This document shows, one piece after another, positions 1 to 9,019 of a stretch of 45,308 bases of DNA (within the stretch, counting starts at the first letter, position 1; every line of letters begins with the position of its first letter). The notes below the pieces were generated by a model. That model did no database searches and was not told the DNA's origin. It was given only the letters and a program-made list of their open reading frames with translations. The translations under genes were made by a program, and so were the position numbers. The DNA lies in contig PBOG01000094.1 in the NCBI GenBank assembly GCA_002724245.1, positions 5,396 to 50,703 on the forward strand. Reading direction: 5' to 3'. The stretch comes from Planctomycetaceae bacterium (GTDB lineage: Bacteria; Planctomycetota; Planctomycetia; Pirellulales; Pirellulaceae).

Positions 1-382
1 GTGGTATCATCCCCTGCTGGAAAGAAGAGGTCGCCGTCGCTGATGTCGGGAATGCCGACGACCAGTACTCGCATGCGGCCTTGAGCACCGTGCACGACAC
101 CGGGAGGGATGTGGACCAGGCTGCCGGTGCGCACTACGTGCGTTTCTCCATCCAGCGTCACTGTCCCCTCGCCGTCCAGGACGTAGTAAAGTTCTGTAGC
201 CTGCCGATGATAATGTTCCTGTGCACCGTCGATATCGACGGCGTGCACCCAGGCCGCGACCTCGTGATCCTGGCGGCTGATCAATAGATGCCGCCAGCCA
301 CATGTACTGCGTTCACTAGGGCATTCATCTTCGTGACGAATCAAGGCCGTGGGATTGTTGGGTAACGTTGGCACAGCAGCAT
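1..382 (-). CDS. Cupin-domain protein, C-terminus beyond window edge
   Basis: On the minus strand an open frame from an ATG at 382 to the window edge encodes a single conserved-barrel cupin. The first cupin motif is visible as EHYHRQATELYYVLDGEG (two metal-type histidines, then Glu, then the glycine-rich turn). The second is IPSGVVHGAQG, with the third histidine. These are the ligands that small cupins use to bind a divalent metal. Cupins of this size are often isomerases, dioxygenases or ligand-binding proteins, and the substrate cannot be read from this fragment. The gene follows the sodium:solute symporter on the same strand after about 100 bases, so the two may be co-transcribed. The start is uncertain because no good Shine-Dalgarno sequence precedes the ATG. 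The family call is solid and the function is unknown. Confidence 0.75.
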
Positions 383-484
383 TCCCAGTGTGAAGGTGTG
401 CAAGCAAAGATGATCGGTTCAGCCAGTTGAGCTCTGGTTGATTCTGTTTTTGTATTGGCAGGCTGCAAATAGTCCCCGCGGTAT

Positions 485-2386
485 TCAGGAACCGGGGATG
501 TTGGTCTCGCTGTTCTTGGGTGGCCACAGTCGATTTATCAGCAGGCTGGCAATGGATCCGGTGACGAGATTTACTGCCAGGCTGGCAAGTCCTACCCATT
601 GGAAGCTGATAGGAGCGCGTTGTACCAGATGCGAGATTCCTGTTTCCGGATCGATTTCGGCGATTGCAGTGGCGAGCACCTCGCCAATTTCTGGATCGTA
701 GATCGTGATGAGTTCGACACCGAAGAAGCCCGGCACGGATGGAAACCACCCTGCCAGAAAAATGATACTGCTGGATGAAAATGCAATGAAGGCTGCGACA
801 CTGGTGCCACAAATCCAGCCGACCAGAACACCTAGTGGGCGTGAGAATCGAATGAACAGTGCAAAACAGAACAACGCAAAAATGGGGGTCGTCAACAAGT
901 TGACCGTCTTGTTGGTAACCTCGGTAATATTCCCTTCAATGAACTTCATAAAGGCACTGCCGACGACGACGGTGACACCGATGCCGAAGGCCAGGCCTTG
1001 TGAGAGTCTGGTCTGGCCGCGTTCACTCCTGGGTTGCCAGCCGAACCGGCCGAGAAAATCGCTGCTGACCACGGCCGTAATGGAATTCACCCCCGAGTCG
1101 ATGCTCGACATCGCGGCAGCAAACATCGCGGCCACAACGAGTCCTGAGACTCCTGGCCCAAGATGATTCGCAATGAATCGAGAAAAAAGGTCATCCGCAT
1201 CGTGTTTCAGATCCAATCCGGCCAGGTGTTCCGGGTGATCGCGAAAGAAACCAAGGAGTGCAAAGCCTACGATGTAAAGGGTGACACCCACCAGCACGTT
1301 AACGCACATCTGGCTGCCCAATGCGAGCCGTGCGGAGCGGGCATCCCTGGTCGCCATGAAACGTTGTACCGAGGTCTGATCACCACCTGCCGTGGCGACA
1401 TACCAGACAAAGGCATTGACGATCGTACCCACCATAGTGATGCGCACACGCGGGTCCCAGCTGAAGAGGGGCTGCGTGTCCCAGTTCGCTTCCCAAGTGG
1501 TCGGAAACCACTGCAATCCGCAACGATCCAGAGTGACATGAACGATGACCAGCAGGGCTCCTCCGAACAACAGTGCCGTTTGCATGAAATCGGTAATGAC
1601 GACAGCGCGGAGCCCGCCCAGGGTGGTGTAAATCAAGGCCACGAATCCCGTGAACAGCACAATCACGGGGACACAGGAAATCCAGATTTCCCCCTCGTGA
1701 AATTGGATGATCCAGTCGATTTTCTGGGAGACCCCAGTGATCCATTGATCCGCTGCACCGTAATGCAGGATCCAGTAGTCAATTCCCAGCATGACGGTGA
1801 CCGCTTTGGCCGCTACGTAAATCAATAGTGACATCCATACCAGTCGCAGCAACAGAAACATTGATGCGCCTAGCAAGCGGATGCCCAACCCCAAACGGTC
1901 TTCGAGTAATTCGTAGGCACTGGTTACTTTTTGTCGCATGTAGACTGGCAGCAGGAGGTAACCGACGGTCAGATAAACCAGCGGCAGGGCAAGCATCGCC
2001 GTCATATTGATTGGGCCTTTGCCAGCTGCTTCTCCTGGAATGGACAAGTAAGAGATTGTGCTTAACAGTGTGGCAAACAGAGACACACCGATCAGCAGCG
2101 GATTCATTTGGCCACTACCGACAAAGTACTCTTGGCGCGACTGTCGGCGGCGACCGAAATACCACCCCAGGAGGATCGTTGTCAGCGCGTACAGGCCGAT
2201 CAGCACCCAGTCGAGTCCGGTCAGTCCACCCGTCGCCAGGGGCGTTCCAGTTGTGTTTGGACTTGCTTCGGCACCGGTTGCATTACTTCCCAACACCAGC
2301 ACGTTCGCTGCGGCAAGCAGCGCACTACCGACGTGCCGGTTTCGGTTTGATCCGTTTGGTGTGTGGGTTGAATCGGTGTTCTTCAT
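485..2386 (-). CDS. Sodium:solute symporter (SSS family)
   Basis: This 633-residue polytopic membrane protein has the organisation of the SSS/SLC5 family. It has a signal-like hydrophobic start, then GLDWVLIGLYALTTILLGWYFGRRR as the first core helix, a conserved EYFVGSGQM loop, the SLFATLLSTISYLS segment typical of the sodium-site helix, and about a dozen further helices. It should import an organic solute (sugar, sugar acid, amino acid or vitamin) with sodium; the substrate cannot be assigned. The longest frame begins at 2458, but the ATG at 2386 (MKNTDSTHTPNG) gives a shorter hydrophilic lead before the first hydrophobic segment and is preferred. It is divergent from the acyltransferase and lies upstream of the cupin gene. 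In planctomycetes SSS transporters commonly sit near sugar-acid or polysaccharide catabolic genes, but no such enzyme is adjacent here. Confidence 0.88.
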   Translation of the reverse strand: MKNTDSTHTPNGSNRNRHVGSALLAAANVLVLGSNATGAEASPNTTGTPLATGGLTGLDWVLIGLYALTTILLGWYFGRRRQSRQEYFVGSGQMNPLLIGVSLFATLLSTISYLSIPGEAAGKGPINMTAMLALPLVYLTVGYLLLPVYMRQKVTSAYELLEDRLGLGIRLLGASMFLLLRLVWMSLLIYVAAKAVTVMLGIDYWILHYGAADQWITGVSQKIDWIIQFHEGEIWISCVPVIVLFTGFVALIYTTLGGLRAVVITDFMQTALLFGGALLVIVHVTLDRCGLQWFPTTWEANWDTQPLFSWDPRVRITMVGTIVNAFVWYVATAGGDQTSVQRFMATRDARSARLALGSQMCVNVLVGVTLYIVGFALLGFFRDHPEHLAGLDLKHDADDLFSRFIANHLGPGVSGLVVAAMFAAAMSSIDSGVNSITAVVSSDFLGRFGWQPRSERGQTRLSQGLAFGIGVTVVVGSAFMKFIEGNITEVTNKTVNLLTTPIFALFCFALFIRFSRPLGVLVGWICGTSVAAFIAFSSSSIIFLAGWFPSVPGFFGVELITIYDPEIGEVLATAIAEIDPETGISHLVQRAPISFQWVGLASLAVNLVTGSIASLLINRLWPPKNSETNIPGS

Positions 2387-2527
2387 CAGTCGATCTGGGG
2401 ACGAGAGGAAGCGGTACGCCGCTGGTCGCAGCACCGATAGGCATTGAGTATACTCCACTGGCAGACAGAAGGCAGATGACCTGAATCAAACCACCTCATG
2501 GTGAGTTGATACAAATAGAGCGATGCC

Positions 2528-3898
2528 ATGCAAACGCATCAGCCGGGGCTGGGAGGCCAATTCGTACGCCGCTTGGGGCGGTTGGCAGTGCGTTTCTATT
2601 ATCCGCGCATCGAATTCACCGGGCGCGATCACATTCCGGATAAGGGATCTGTGTTGGTTTGTGCCAATCACGCCAATTCCTTGTTGGATCCGGTGTTGGT
2701 TGGCATGACAGCGCGTCGCCCGGTACGTTTCTTCGCCAAGGCCCCGTTGTTCAAGACGCCCGTATTGGGCCCTTTGATGGAGGCACTGGGGATGATTCCG
2801 GCCTTTCGTGGCCAGGATGATCGGCGGCAGGTAAAGAACAATCAGCAGAGCCTCGATAAGGGCGTGAATGCGCTTGTTCAAGGCGATGCCGTCGGCATCT
2901 TTCCGGAGGGGAAGAGCCACGATTATTTACGTGTGGAAATGGTCCGCGGCGGAGCAGCCCGGATGGCGTTAGCAGCCGTGCGGCAGGGAGCCGAGCAATT
3001 GCAGTTGGTGCCGCTGGGGCTCAACTACCGCTGGAAGGAACGTTTTCGCAGCAGTGTGTGGATCCAGGTGGGGACGCCGCTGTCGGTTGCTTCCTGGCTG
3101 GCGGAGCGGCAGGCCGCGGGCGAGGAAGACCCGCGCCGGTTGGCTCGGCAGTTGACTGAGGAACTGCAAACACGGATGCAGCAGGTTACGATTCACCTGG
3201 CGGAGCCGGAATGGTCCGATTGGCTGGAAGACCTGGAAGCGCTGGCGCCTCCTGTCCGCATTGACCCTGCCAGTAAAGTACCATTCCTGTATCGACGCAA
3301 ACGGATTGCCGAGGCAATCAATTATTTTGCGGCTGCCGATCGTTCGCTCGTGGAACAACTGTCTGCCAGGATCAAGAACTTTCGAGAGCGGGCAGCTGGT
3401 CTAGGGCTGCGCATGGCGACGATCGCACCGCAAGGTCACAGCGTGACTGCGGCCCTGGTGACTTTCCTGCTGGCCTTGGCAGGTGTGGTGGCGCTGGTGC
3501 CTGTGCTGGCGGTGACCCTGTTTCATCTGCTGCCGTTTTTCCTGGTTCGTTCGATCGCTGCCCGATTTACACGAATCGGGAAGACTACAGTCAGTATGTA
3601 CCGCTTGTTAGTTGGGATACCTGGTTATCTGGGCTGGTATCTACTCGGTTTTTCCGGATTGCGGTACCTCTGGCCCGCGGGGGCGCTACCTCTGACCGTC
3701 GCCATGCCGGTGTTGGGCATTGCGAGCCTGCATTATTGGCGTGCCTGGCCGTACTGGACAGGTAACACGATTAGTTTGTTGCGCTGGTTTTCCAAGCGGG
3801 CAGCGGTGCGGGAACTGCTTGTCGAACGTCAGGAACTGGACGCACAGTTAGCACAGCTGGCAGAGAAATTCAGGGCAACCCAGCCAGCGGATCAGTAA
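2528..3898 (+). CDS. Lysophospholipid/glycerol-phosphate acyltransferase-like membrane protein
   Basis: The 456-residue protein starts with a PlsC-like acyltransferase domain (about residues 20-220). Motif I is ANHANSLLDP, with His48 and Asp54 spaced as in the GPAT/DHAPAT subgroup (H-x5-D) rather than classical PlsC (H-x4-D). The glycerol-phosphate-binding motif is FPEGKSHD at about 125-132. Such enzymes transfer an acyl chain from acyl-CoA or acyl-ACP to a glycerol-phosphate acceptor at the inner membrane. The C-terminal part carries long hydrophobic stretches (about 305-345 and 355-400) consistent with membrane anchoring, followed by a short coiled-coil-like tail. It is the first of three plus-strand genes, with 80 bases before the PhyH gene. 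The family is well supported; the acceptor and the pathway step are inferred. Confidence 0.85.
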   Translation: MQTHQPGLGGQFVRRLGRLAVRFYYPRIEFTGRDHIPDKGSVLVCANHANSLLDPVLVGMTARRPVRFFAKAPLFKTPVLGPLMEALGMIPAFRGQDDRRQVKNNQQSLDKGVNALVQGDAVGIFPEGKSHDYLRVEMVRGGAARMALAAVRQGAEQLQLVPLGLNYRWKERFRSSVWIQVGTPLSVASWLAERQAAGEEDPRRLARQLTEELQTRMQQVTIHLAEPEWSDWLEDLEALAPPVRIDPASKVPFLYRRKRIAEAINYFAAADRSLVEQLSARIKNFRERAAGLGLRMATIAPQGHSVTAALVTFLLALAGVVALVPVLAVTLFHLLPFFLVRSIAARFTRIGKTTVSMYRLLVGIPGYLGWYLLGFSGLRYLWPAGALPLTVAMPVLGIASLHYWRAWPYWTGNTISLLRWFSKRAAVRELLVERQELDAQLAQLAEKFRATQPADQ

Positions 3899-3978
3899 CG
3901 GAAAGTATTCTTTCAAGTGATTTGAAATGTCACATTAAAACGTTATGGCGTGCGGCGACTGGGAGTTGGGAGATCGAT

Positions 3979-4821
3979 ATGCATGAAGCGCAACAGGTCG
4001 ATGATCGCGATTGGTCTCTGCTGTCACTGGGAGAGCGCATCCGGCAGATTGAGCTTGAGGGGTATCTCGTGCTGCCCAATCTATTGTCTGCTCCCGAAGT
4101 AGTGCGTCTGCAGGCTGAAGTTGCCGAGCTGGAAACAACTCCTGTCGATTACAGCGAACACCAGCGTGGTTGTTCCTCGATCCAGTTCCACGGCGGTGCT
4201 ATAACTCGATTAATCGCCCACCCGCCGACACTGGCATTTCTCCGCGAGCTTTTCGGACAGGACTTGATTTTCATGACGTATGGTTACGCCCGCAGCGAAC
4301 CGGGGCATCCCGGAATCAGTCTGCACACGGACGGACAGCCGTACGGATCAGAGATTTTTGGCTACGAAGGAAGTTGTCCCTGGACGGTGCGTGTTTTGTA
4401 TTACCTGGATGATTTGACGCCAGACGTGTCGCCCTTCCGCGTCGTACCACGCTCCCATTTATGTATGCATGCTGATGCCAATCCCTATCAGCGCTTTTCA
4501 GCGCACCCGGACGAAGTGATGGTCACCTTGAAAGCCGGTTCAGCGGTGCTGCTAAATCATAAGGTCTTTCACGGGAATTATCCGAACACGGGAACGCGGT
4601 CACGCGGCATGCTGGCGATTTCTTACCGTCCTGCGTGGGCAGGCCCGGTGCAACCTGTTGACGAGTGGTCATCGACAGAGCTGCAGCAATTGCCGACGGA
4701 AGTCCGTGAGTTATTTCAGAGTCCCAATCATCGCCAAGGTGATTTTTTTGGTGCGAACAAGCCGGCGAACATGCCGAGCGTGGCACCAGGTATGAATGTC
4801 AACCGTTGGGAACGTGGTTGA
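3979..4821 (+). CDS. Phytanoyl-CoA dioxygenase (PhyH) family oxygenase
   Basis: The protein (280 residues from the ATG at 3979) is an iron(II)/2-oxoglutarate-dependent oxygenase of the PhyH family. The facial triad is visible: SLHTDGQ supplies His116 and Asp118, and KVFHGNYPN supplies the distal His198. An arginine just after it (NTGTRSRG) is placed to bind 2-oxoglutarate. Members hydroxylate small molecules such as acyl chains, ectoine or natural-product intermediates, and the substrate here is unknown. The longest frame starts at 3922, but the ATG at 3979 follows a GGGAG sequence and places the conserved region at the usual distance from the N-terminus. The dehydratase gene follows after 46 bases, suggesting co-transcription and possibly an amino-acid-related substrate, which is inference. 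Confidence 0.86.
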   Translation: MHEAQQVDDRDWSLLSLGERIRQIELEGYLVLPNLLSAPEVVRLQAEVAELETTPVDYSEHQRGCSSIQFHGGAITRLIAHPPTLAFLRELFGQDLIFMTYGYARSEPGHPGISLHTDGQPYGSEIFGYEGSCPWTVRVLYYLDDLTPDVSPFRVVPRSHLCMHADANPYQRFSAHPDEVMVTLKAGSAVLLNHKVFHGNYPNTGTRSRGMLAISYRPAWAGPVQPVDEWSSTELQQLPTEVRELFQSPNHRQGDFFGANKPANMPSVAPGMNVNRWERG

Positions 4822-4867
4822 TCGCAGGATCTGACAGGTAGTGAAGATTCCATAGTGTGGTGAGTGT

Positions 4868-5854
4868 ATGACACTTCCGGTCGATTTGAAGGATGTCGAA
4901 GAGGCCCAAGCGCGTATTCGACCACACATTCATCGCACTCCGGTGATCACCTGTCGCCAATTGGATTTGCAGGCCGGGACACGTCTGTTCCTTAAATGCG
5001 AAAATCTGCAGAAAGCGGGAGCATTCAAGTCGCGCGGTGCATGTAATGCGGTGTTTGCCGCATCGGACGCCGTGGCGCAGCGCGGGTTTGTGACCCATTC
5101 ATCAGGCAACCATGCCGCAGCGCTCGCCCGAGCTGCGGATCGACGGGGCAGTGCGGCTCAGATTGTGATGCCGTCGAATTCCTCGGAGGTAAAGATCGCT
5201 GCGGTACAGGGGTATGGGGCGGCGGTTACGTTCTGTGAACCAAACCTGGCTGCCCGGGAGGCTGCTGCCGGGGAGATTCTGGAAACCACCGGCGGTGCTT
5301 TGATCCATCCTTACGACGCCGAGTTGATCGTTGCCGGTCAGGGAACTGCGACACTGGAAATGCTGGAACAAGTTCCCGATTTAGATGCGATTGTCGTGCC
5401 CGTCGGCGGCGGTGGTTTGTTGGCCGGGACATTAGTTGCCGCCAAAGCGCTCAAGCCTGAGATTCAAGTCATCGCGGTCGAACCGCGCGGTGCTGACGAT
5501 GCGTACCGCAGCTGGAAATCAGGAACCTGGGTTCCGTCAGTTGCGCCCCAGACAATCGCTGATGGGCTGTTAACCAGTCTGGGTTCCATTAATTTCAAGA
5601 TTATTCGAAAACTGGTTGACGTTATTTGGCGCGTTGAAGAGGCCACGATCTTGCGCGCGATGCAGTTGATTCTGGAACGTGCCAAATTGGTTGTCGAACC
5701 GTCGGCCGCCGTTCCCCTGGCAGGCTTGCTCGAGTCACCGGAATTACTGGAAGGCGAATTCACCCGAGAGCACAAACGTGTAGGCGTGGTGCTCTCGGGT
5801 GGTAATGTAGACCTGCAGCGATTGCGATTCGGAGCGTCCACGCCAACAACTTGA
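4868..5854 (+). CDS. Threonine/serine dehydratase-like PLP enzyme
   Basis: This 328-residue protein is a fold-type II pyridoxal-phosphate enzyme of the threonine dehydratase/serine racemase group. The Schiff-base lysine is Lys54 in AGAFKSRGA. The substrate-binding loop is SSGNHAAALA (79-88). The phosphate-binding glycine loop is VGGGGL (179-184). It lacks the C-terminal ACT-like regulatory domain of biosynthetic IlvA, so it matches the short catabolic or serine-racemase form. The expected reaction is deamination of threonine or serine to the 2-oxo acid, or amino-acid racemisation; sequence alone cannot separate these. It sits immediately downstream of a PhyH oxygenase, so a hydroxylated amino acid is a possible substrate, but this is speculation. 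The gene ends about 85 bases before the end of the convergent CehA/McbA-like gene. Confidence 0.87.
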   Translation: MTLPVDLKDVEEAQARIRPHIHRTPVITCRQLDLQAGTRLFLKCENLQKAGAFKSRGACNAVFAASDAVAQRGFVTHSSGNHAAALARAADRRGSAAQIVMPSNSSEVKIAAVQGYGAAVTFCEPNLAAREAAAGEILETTGGALIHPYDAELIVAGQGTATLEMLEQVPDLDAIVVPVGGGGLLAGTLVAAKALKPEIQVIAVEPRGADDAYRSWKSGTWVPSVAPQTIADGLLTSLGSINFKIIRKLVDVIWRVEEATILRAMQLILERAKLVVEPSAAVPLAGLLESPELLEGEFTREHKRVGVVLSGGNVDLQRLRFGASTPTT

Positions 5855-5938
5855 AAGGCGCAGAACGCAACCGAATCCAGTCAGCAGCGCTGCCGCGATT
5901 CCGGCCAGACGATTGGATGGACCGCAGCCAGGTGACTA

Positions 5939-8305
5939 TTATTCGTCGTCAAATGATTCCTGCAGAATGCGTGAGTAAGCTTCCCGGGCCTTGTCATAAG
6001 CTTTCACAGCCGCAGCCTGCTCTGTGTCACGAATGCCTTTCTTCTTCGAGTTCCAGCAGGTCTCGGTAGCTTCCAGACACCATTTTGCACTCCGTTTGCT
6101 GGCCCGAATTGGCTTGCCGTCGACTTCGACGAAAATCGGGTTGGTATGTGCGCTAGGGAAAATTCGCAGCGCGACCCAACTTGAGCGGTCCAGTTTGTAA
6201 TCGAAAGAGAGATTCTGAATGCTACCGTCGGCGGTGAGATCTTGTCGTGCTACCGACTGGCCATTGACGATCAACTCCACGGGGACTTTTCGTGTATCAG
6301 CGACCCGAGCTCGCTCAACGTGCCAGTACGGTTGGACGTCTAGCCGTCGGTTGCGGATGTCATCTCGGGGAGTTTCAGCGAGTAACGCTGCGGCGTTGAC
6401 ACCGATCGTCAATTTTTGATTGTTTTTGACGGCCAGGAAGCTGGGGCGCCCTGCATCCCCGCGTTCGCCAACACCGAGTCCATTGACCTGAAAGTCGTAG
6501 AGGTGGGACAAGCCATCACTGCAGTAACTACGTCCATCGCGCAACGCGAAGACCCAATTATCGTAGCTGAGTTCCTGCTCTTCCCCGAGTTTCACGTAGG
6601 CACGTCCCAGTCCTACCCGCTCTCCGTAGATACAGGGGAAATCTGTTTCACCACTGATGCGGCATGTGTAGCCACAGTTGAGAGTGTGGTACCAGACATT
6701 CAGTTCCCAGGTGATAGGTGTATCGACAGCTGAAATGAAATCGCACACTCCGTGGACAACATCGACAACATACTCGTTGGCGCCAATCCCATCGAAGCGA
6801 GGCATCGCATAGTCGGGCAGCGTGGCAGGTGCTTTGCCCTTCCAACTGGAGTCGCTGCCGCCATAACGACGACTGGGAAATGCACGCGTGCCATCGGGAA
6901 GGTAATCTGGCAACTGGAGGCCCCAGCCACTGTGGGAGAACCCAACAACGCCCCCTTGCTTCTTACCCCATTTGAGGATGGGCAGGTCCCAGCTCGGCCA
7001 GTCCTCGACGCGTTTCGTTCCCGGATAATCGTCTTCTGACAAACGCAACAAGCAGAGGTGTCCACAGTGATCACTGGGAAATCCGGAAACTTCAACGTCG
7101 TAACGCATCAGGTTGTTGGGTGTCGATAACGCATGTACCTTGCCTTCAAAAAAATCTTTCTGGAAATACCAGCAGGGTCCCCAAGTCAGCACGCAGCCCA
7201 CGTTGAGATCTTCGCCGCGAATGTGGCGCATCATCGCGGCCGGATCAACTCCTTGAGTTGGCGCTTCGTAGTGCGAGCAACCGGCTGCGTGTACATGATG
7301 GTCTCCCGAGAACCAGCCTTTGTCTGCCAGCTTGATCCAGCGTTTCAGGCGAAATGTCTGCTGGTTGGTGGGTGCATTGGGGACGGTGATTTGCCGCTGC
7401 AGGATTCGGTATTCTGGTCCCCTTGAATAGGTCACCTGGAAGGTGCCGGGTGGCAGCAATACGGTTTCCCCGCTGTCGCGGTAAATCTGGTCGTGAAAGA
7501 AAAAGTCAGGGGCCAGTCGACGCGTGCGCGCCGGGTAAACACGACCGTTGGAATCTCGAAAGATGAACTGACCTGTGGTCGGTTGCCCATCGTCATCAAT
7601 GACTTCCAGCGTTACGCGTACCGCAGGTTTGCAATGGAAGAGTATGTTTAACTCGTTACGAAATCCAAGATCCTGAGAGCCTTGGCCAACGTTGAAAGAG
7701 AGTTTGGCTTCGCGTTTCCCGGCATCACGGCTATAGAGTTGCAGGATGCGATATTCGACGGTTAGTCCGGTGAGTGTTTTCGTCAAAGGCTTCTGATCGA
7801 AAGTCATCAGATCCAGCCAGCGGTCAGCGATGTCCTGTGGTTTGACATCCTGTTTTGGGCTCTTGGAGCCTGTCGAGCGACGTACAACGGGTACCGCGTT
7901 CGGGCTAGTCGCATTTAACTGGGGATTGATTCCCGGTTCGTTGTGTACCTTGACCAGAAACAGCGTCCAGCCACTCTGGTGGAGTTGCGCCGCCGCCGGA
8001 CCTCGTTCCACTTTGACACGTTGTTCAGGGTTAATGTGCACCATTGCCAGCGCCATCGAGTCAAACAACTTCTGGATCGCATTGGTGGCCTGATTGTCAT
8101 CGCTTTCGGCCACTGCTGCGTCAAGTGCCTGCTGTTGTTGTTGCGTCAGTGGCTGGCCAAGAAACTGCAGCGCCGCAGCCACACGCCTGGCCTGGGCTTT
8201 CATCGGTTGTGCTTCAACTTCAAGGAGTGGCAAATCTGCCGCCCTCAAAGAAGTGTAAGACCCGAGTGCGATCGCAACGCCGACAAGAAATCGTACAGCC
8301 AGCAT
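5939..8305 (-). CDS. Exported CehA/McbA-like metallohydrolase-family protein
   Basis: The 788-residue product begins with a clear signal peptide (MLAVRFLVGVAIALGSYTSL, cleavage after RAA). A region of about 300 residues with beta-rich character follows, including a segment resembling a carboxypeptidase-type regulatory fold (PAVRVTLEVIDDDGQPT). The C-terminal half is of CehA/McbA type: SGDHHVHAAGCSHY at about residues 333-346 gives the His-x-His metal motif of the PHP superfamily, and further His and Asp residues lie in the FPSDHCGHL and FSHSGWG segments. Family members named after the carbaryl hydrolases are predicted metal-dependent hydrolases, and planctomycetes carry many exported paralogues of unknown substrate. 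An AGGA sequence precedes the ATG at 8305. It is a single-gene unit, convergent with the dehydratase and divergent from the cyclophilin-like gene. Confidence 0.82.
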   Translation of the reverse strand: MLAVRFLVGVAIALGSYTSLRAADLPLLEVEAQPMKAQARRVAAALQFLGQPLTQQQQQALDAAVAESDDNQATNAIQKLFDSMALAMVHINPEQRVKVERGPAAAQLHQSGWTLFLVKVHNEPGINPQLNATSPNAVPVVRRSTGSKSPKQDVKPQDIADRWLDLMTFDQKPLTKTLTGLTVEYRILQLYSRDAGKREAKLSFNVGQGSQDLGFRNELNILFHCKPAVRVTLEVIDDDGQPTTGQFIFRDSNGRVYPARTRRLAPDFFFHDQIYRDSGETVLLPPGTFQVTYSRGPEYRILQRQITVPNAPTNQQTFRLKRWIKLADKGWFSGDHHVHAAGCSHYEAPTQGVDPAAMMRHIRGEDLNVGCVLTWGPCWYFQKDFFEGKVHALSTPNNLMRYDVEVSGFPSDHCGHLCLLRLSEDDYPGTKRVEDWPSWDLPILKWGKKQGGVVGFSHSGWGLQLPDYLPDGTRAFPSRRYGGSDSSWKGKAPATLPDYAMPRFDGIGANEYVVDVVHGVCDFISAVDTPITWELNVWYHTLNCGYTCRISGETDFPCIYGERVGLGRAYVKLGEEQELSYDNWVFALRDGRSYCSDGLSHLYDFQVNGLGVGERGDAGRPSFLAVKNNQKLTIGVNAAALLAETPRDDIRNRRLDVQPYWHVERARVADTRKVPVELIVNGQSVARQDLTADGSIQNLSFDYKLDRSSWVALRIFPSAHTNPIFVEVDGKPIRASKRSAKWCLEATETCWNSKKKGIRDTEQAAAVKAYDKAREAYSRILQESFDDE

Positions 8306-8568
8306 GTTTCATTCCTCGCAAAGAAGTTTGAGCCAGATCTGTGTTTCCACGGTGACAACTTCCCATTTACGATGGGTCTTTGAGTTCGACCAGCATACCC
8401 CACTTTGGCGCCCGAGAAAATCGACCAACACTTGCTTCTGGCGTACTTCATTGGATCCTGGAATGAACTCCGGGACGGTGCGGTTTCTCTCGCGACAGGG
8501 CCGTATGGACGCTCACCGGGCTGGGGCCGATGTACCAGCTCTGGCCAGGTGAACCGAGGTGACTTGCG

Positions 8569-8949
8569 ATGAGACAGCGAATCCAAATCACGGCCGGGGG
8601 AGTCCGCCTGCTGGCTGAATTGACCGAGACGGAGACCGCTTTGGCGTTGTTCACCGCCTTGCCCTTGACCGGTTCTGTAAACCGCTGGGGCCAGGAAATC
8701 TATTGTCCTGTTGCAGTGCACCAGGGCGCCGGTCCCGAAGCACGCGAGGAAATGGAAGTGGGCGAACTCGCTTACTGGCCGCCCGGACAAGCATTTTGCA
8801 TATTTTTTGGGTCGACCCCCGCGTCGCATGGTGAGGAACCTCGCGCGGCCAGCCCGGTGAACCCGGTGGGCAAGGTACTCGGCGATTGTTCCCAACTCAG
8901 TGACGTTCCGGATGGTGCACCGATACGTGTTGAACTTGTGGATGAATGA
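8569..8949 (+). CDS. Cyclophilin-like fold protein (TM1367-like)
   Basis: A small soluble protein of 126 residues whose pattern matches the cyclophilin-like family typified by Thermotoga TM1367: an N-terminal strand RIQITAGGVRLLAELTE, the conserved TALPLTGSVNRWGQEIY segment, then GELAYWPPGQAFCIFFGSTP, and a C-terminal strand pair around GKVLGDCSQL. These proteins adopt the cyclophilin barrel but are not established prolyl isomerases, and their role is unknown. The start at 8569 is supported by GAGGTGA placed about 5 bases upstream. It has no same-strand neighbours and is divergent from the CehA/McbA-like gene across a 263-base region in which I saw no further gene. Confidence 0.78.
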   Translation: MRQRIQITAGGVRLLAELTETETALALFTALPLTGSVNRWGQEIYCPVAVHQGAGPEAREEMEVGELAYWPPGQAFCIFFGSTPASHGEEPRAASPVNPVGKVLGDCSQLSDVPDGAPIRVELVDE

Positions 8950-9019
8950 GCTGCTACTTGTACCCTGGCCCATGGAGACCGGTTGTTGTCATGGTGCTGC
9001 GGAGGGAGTCGTTTACGGG

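Noticed and set aside
7-303. A 98-codon minus-strand frame at the left edge
   Set aside because: It is arginine-rich shadow sequence; another minus-strand frame over the same bases gives a clear cupin.
8245-8973. A 242-codon minus-strand frame across the cyclophilin-like gene
   Set aside because: Its composition is rich in Arg, Ser and His with no motifs, and the opposite strand encodes a recognisable protein with a ribosome binding site.
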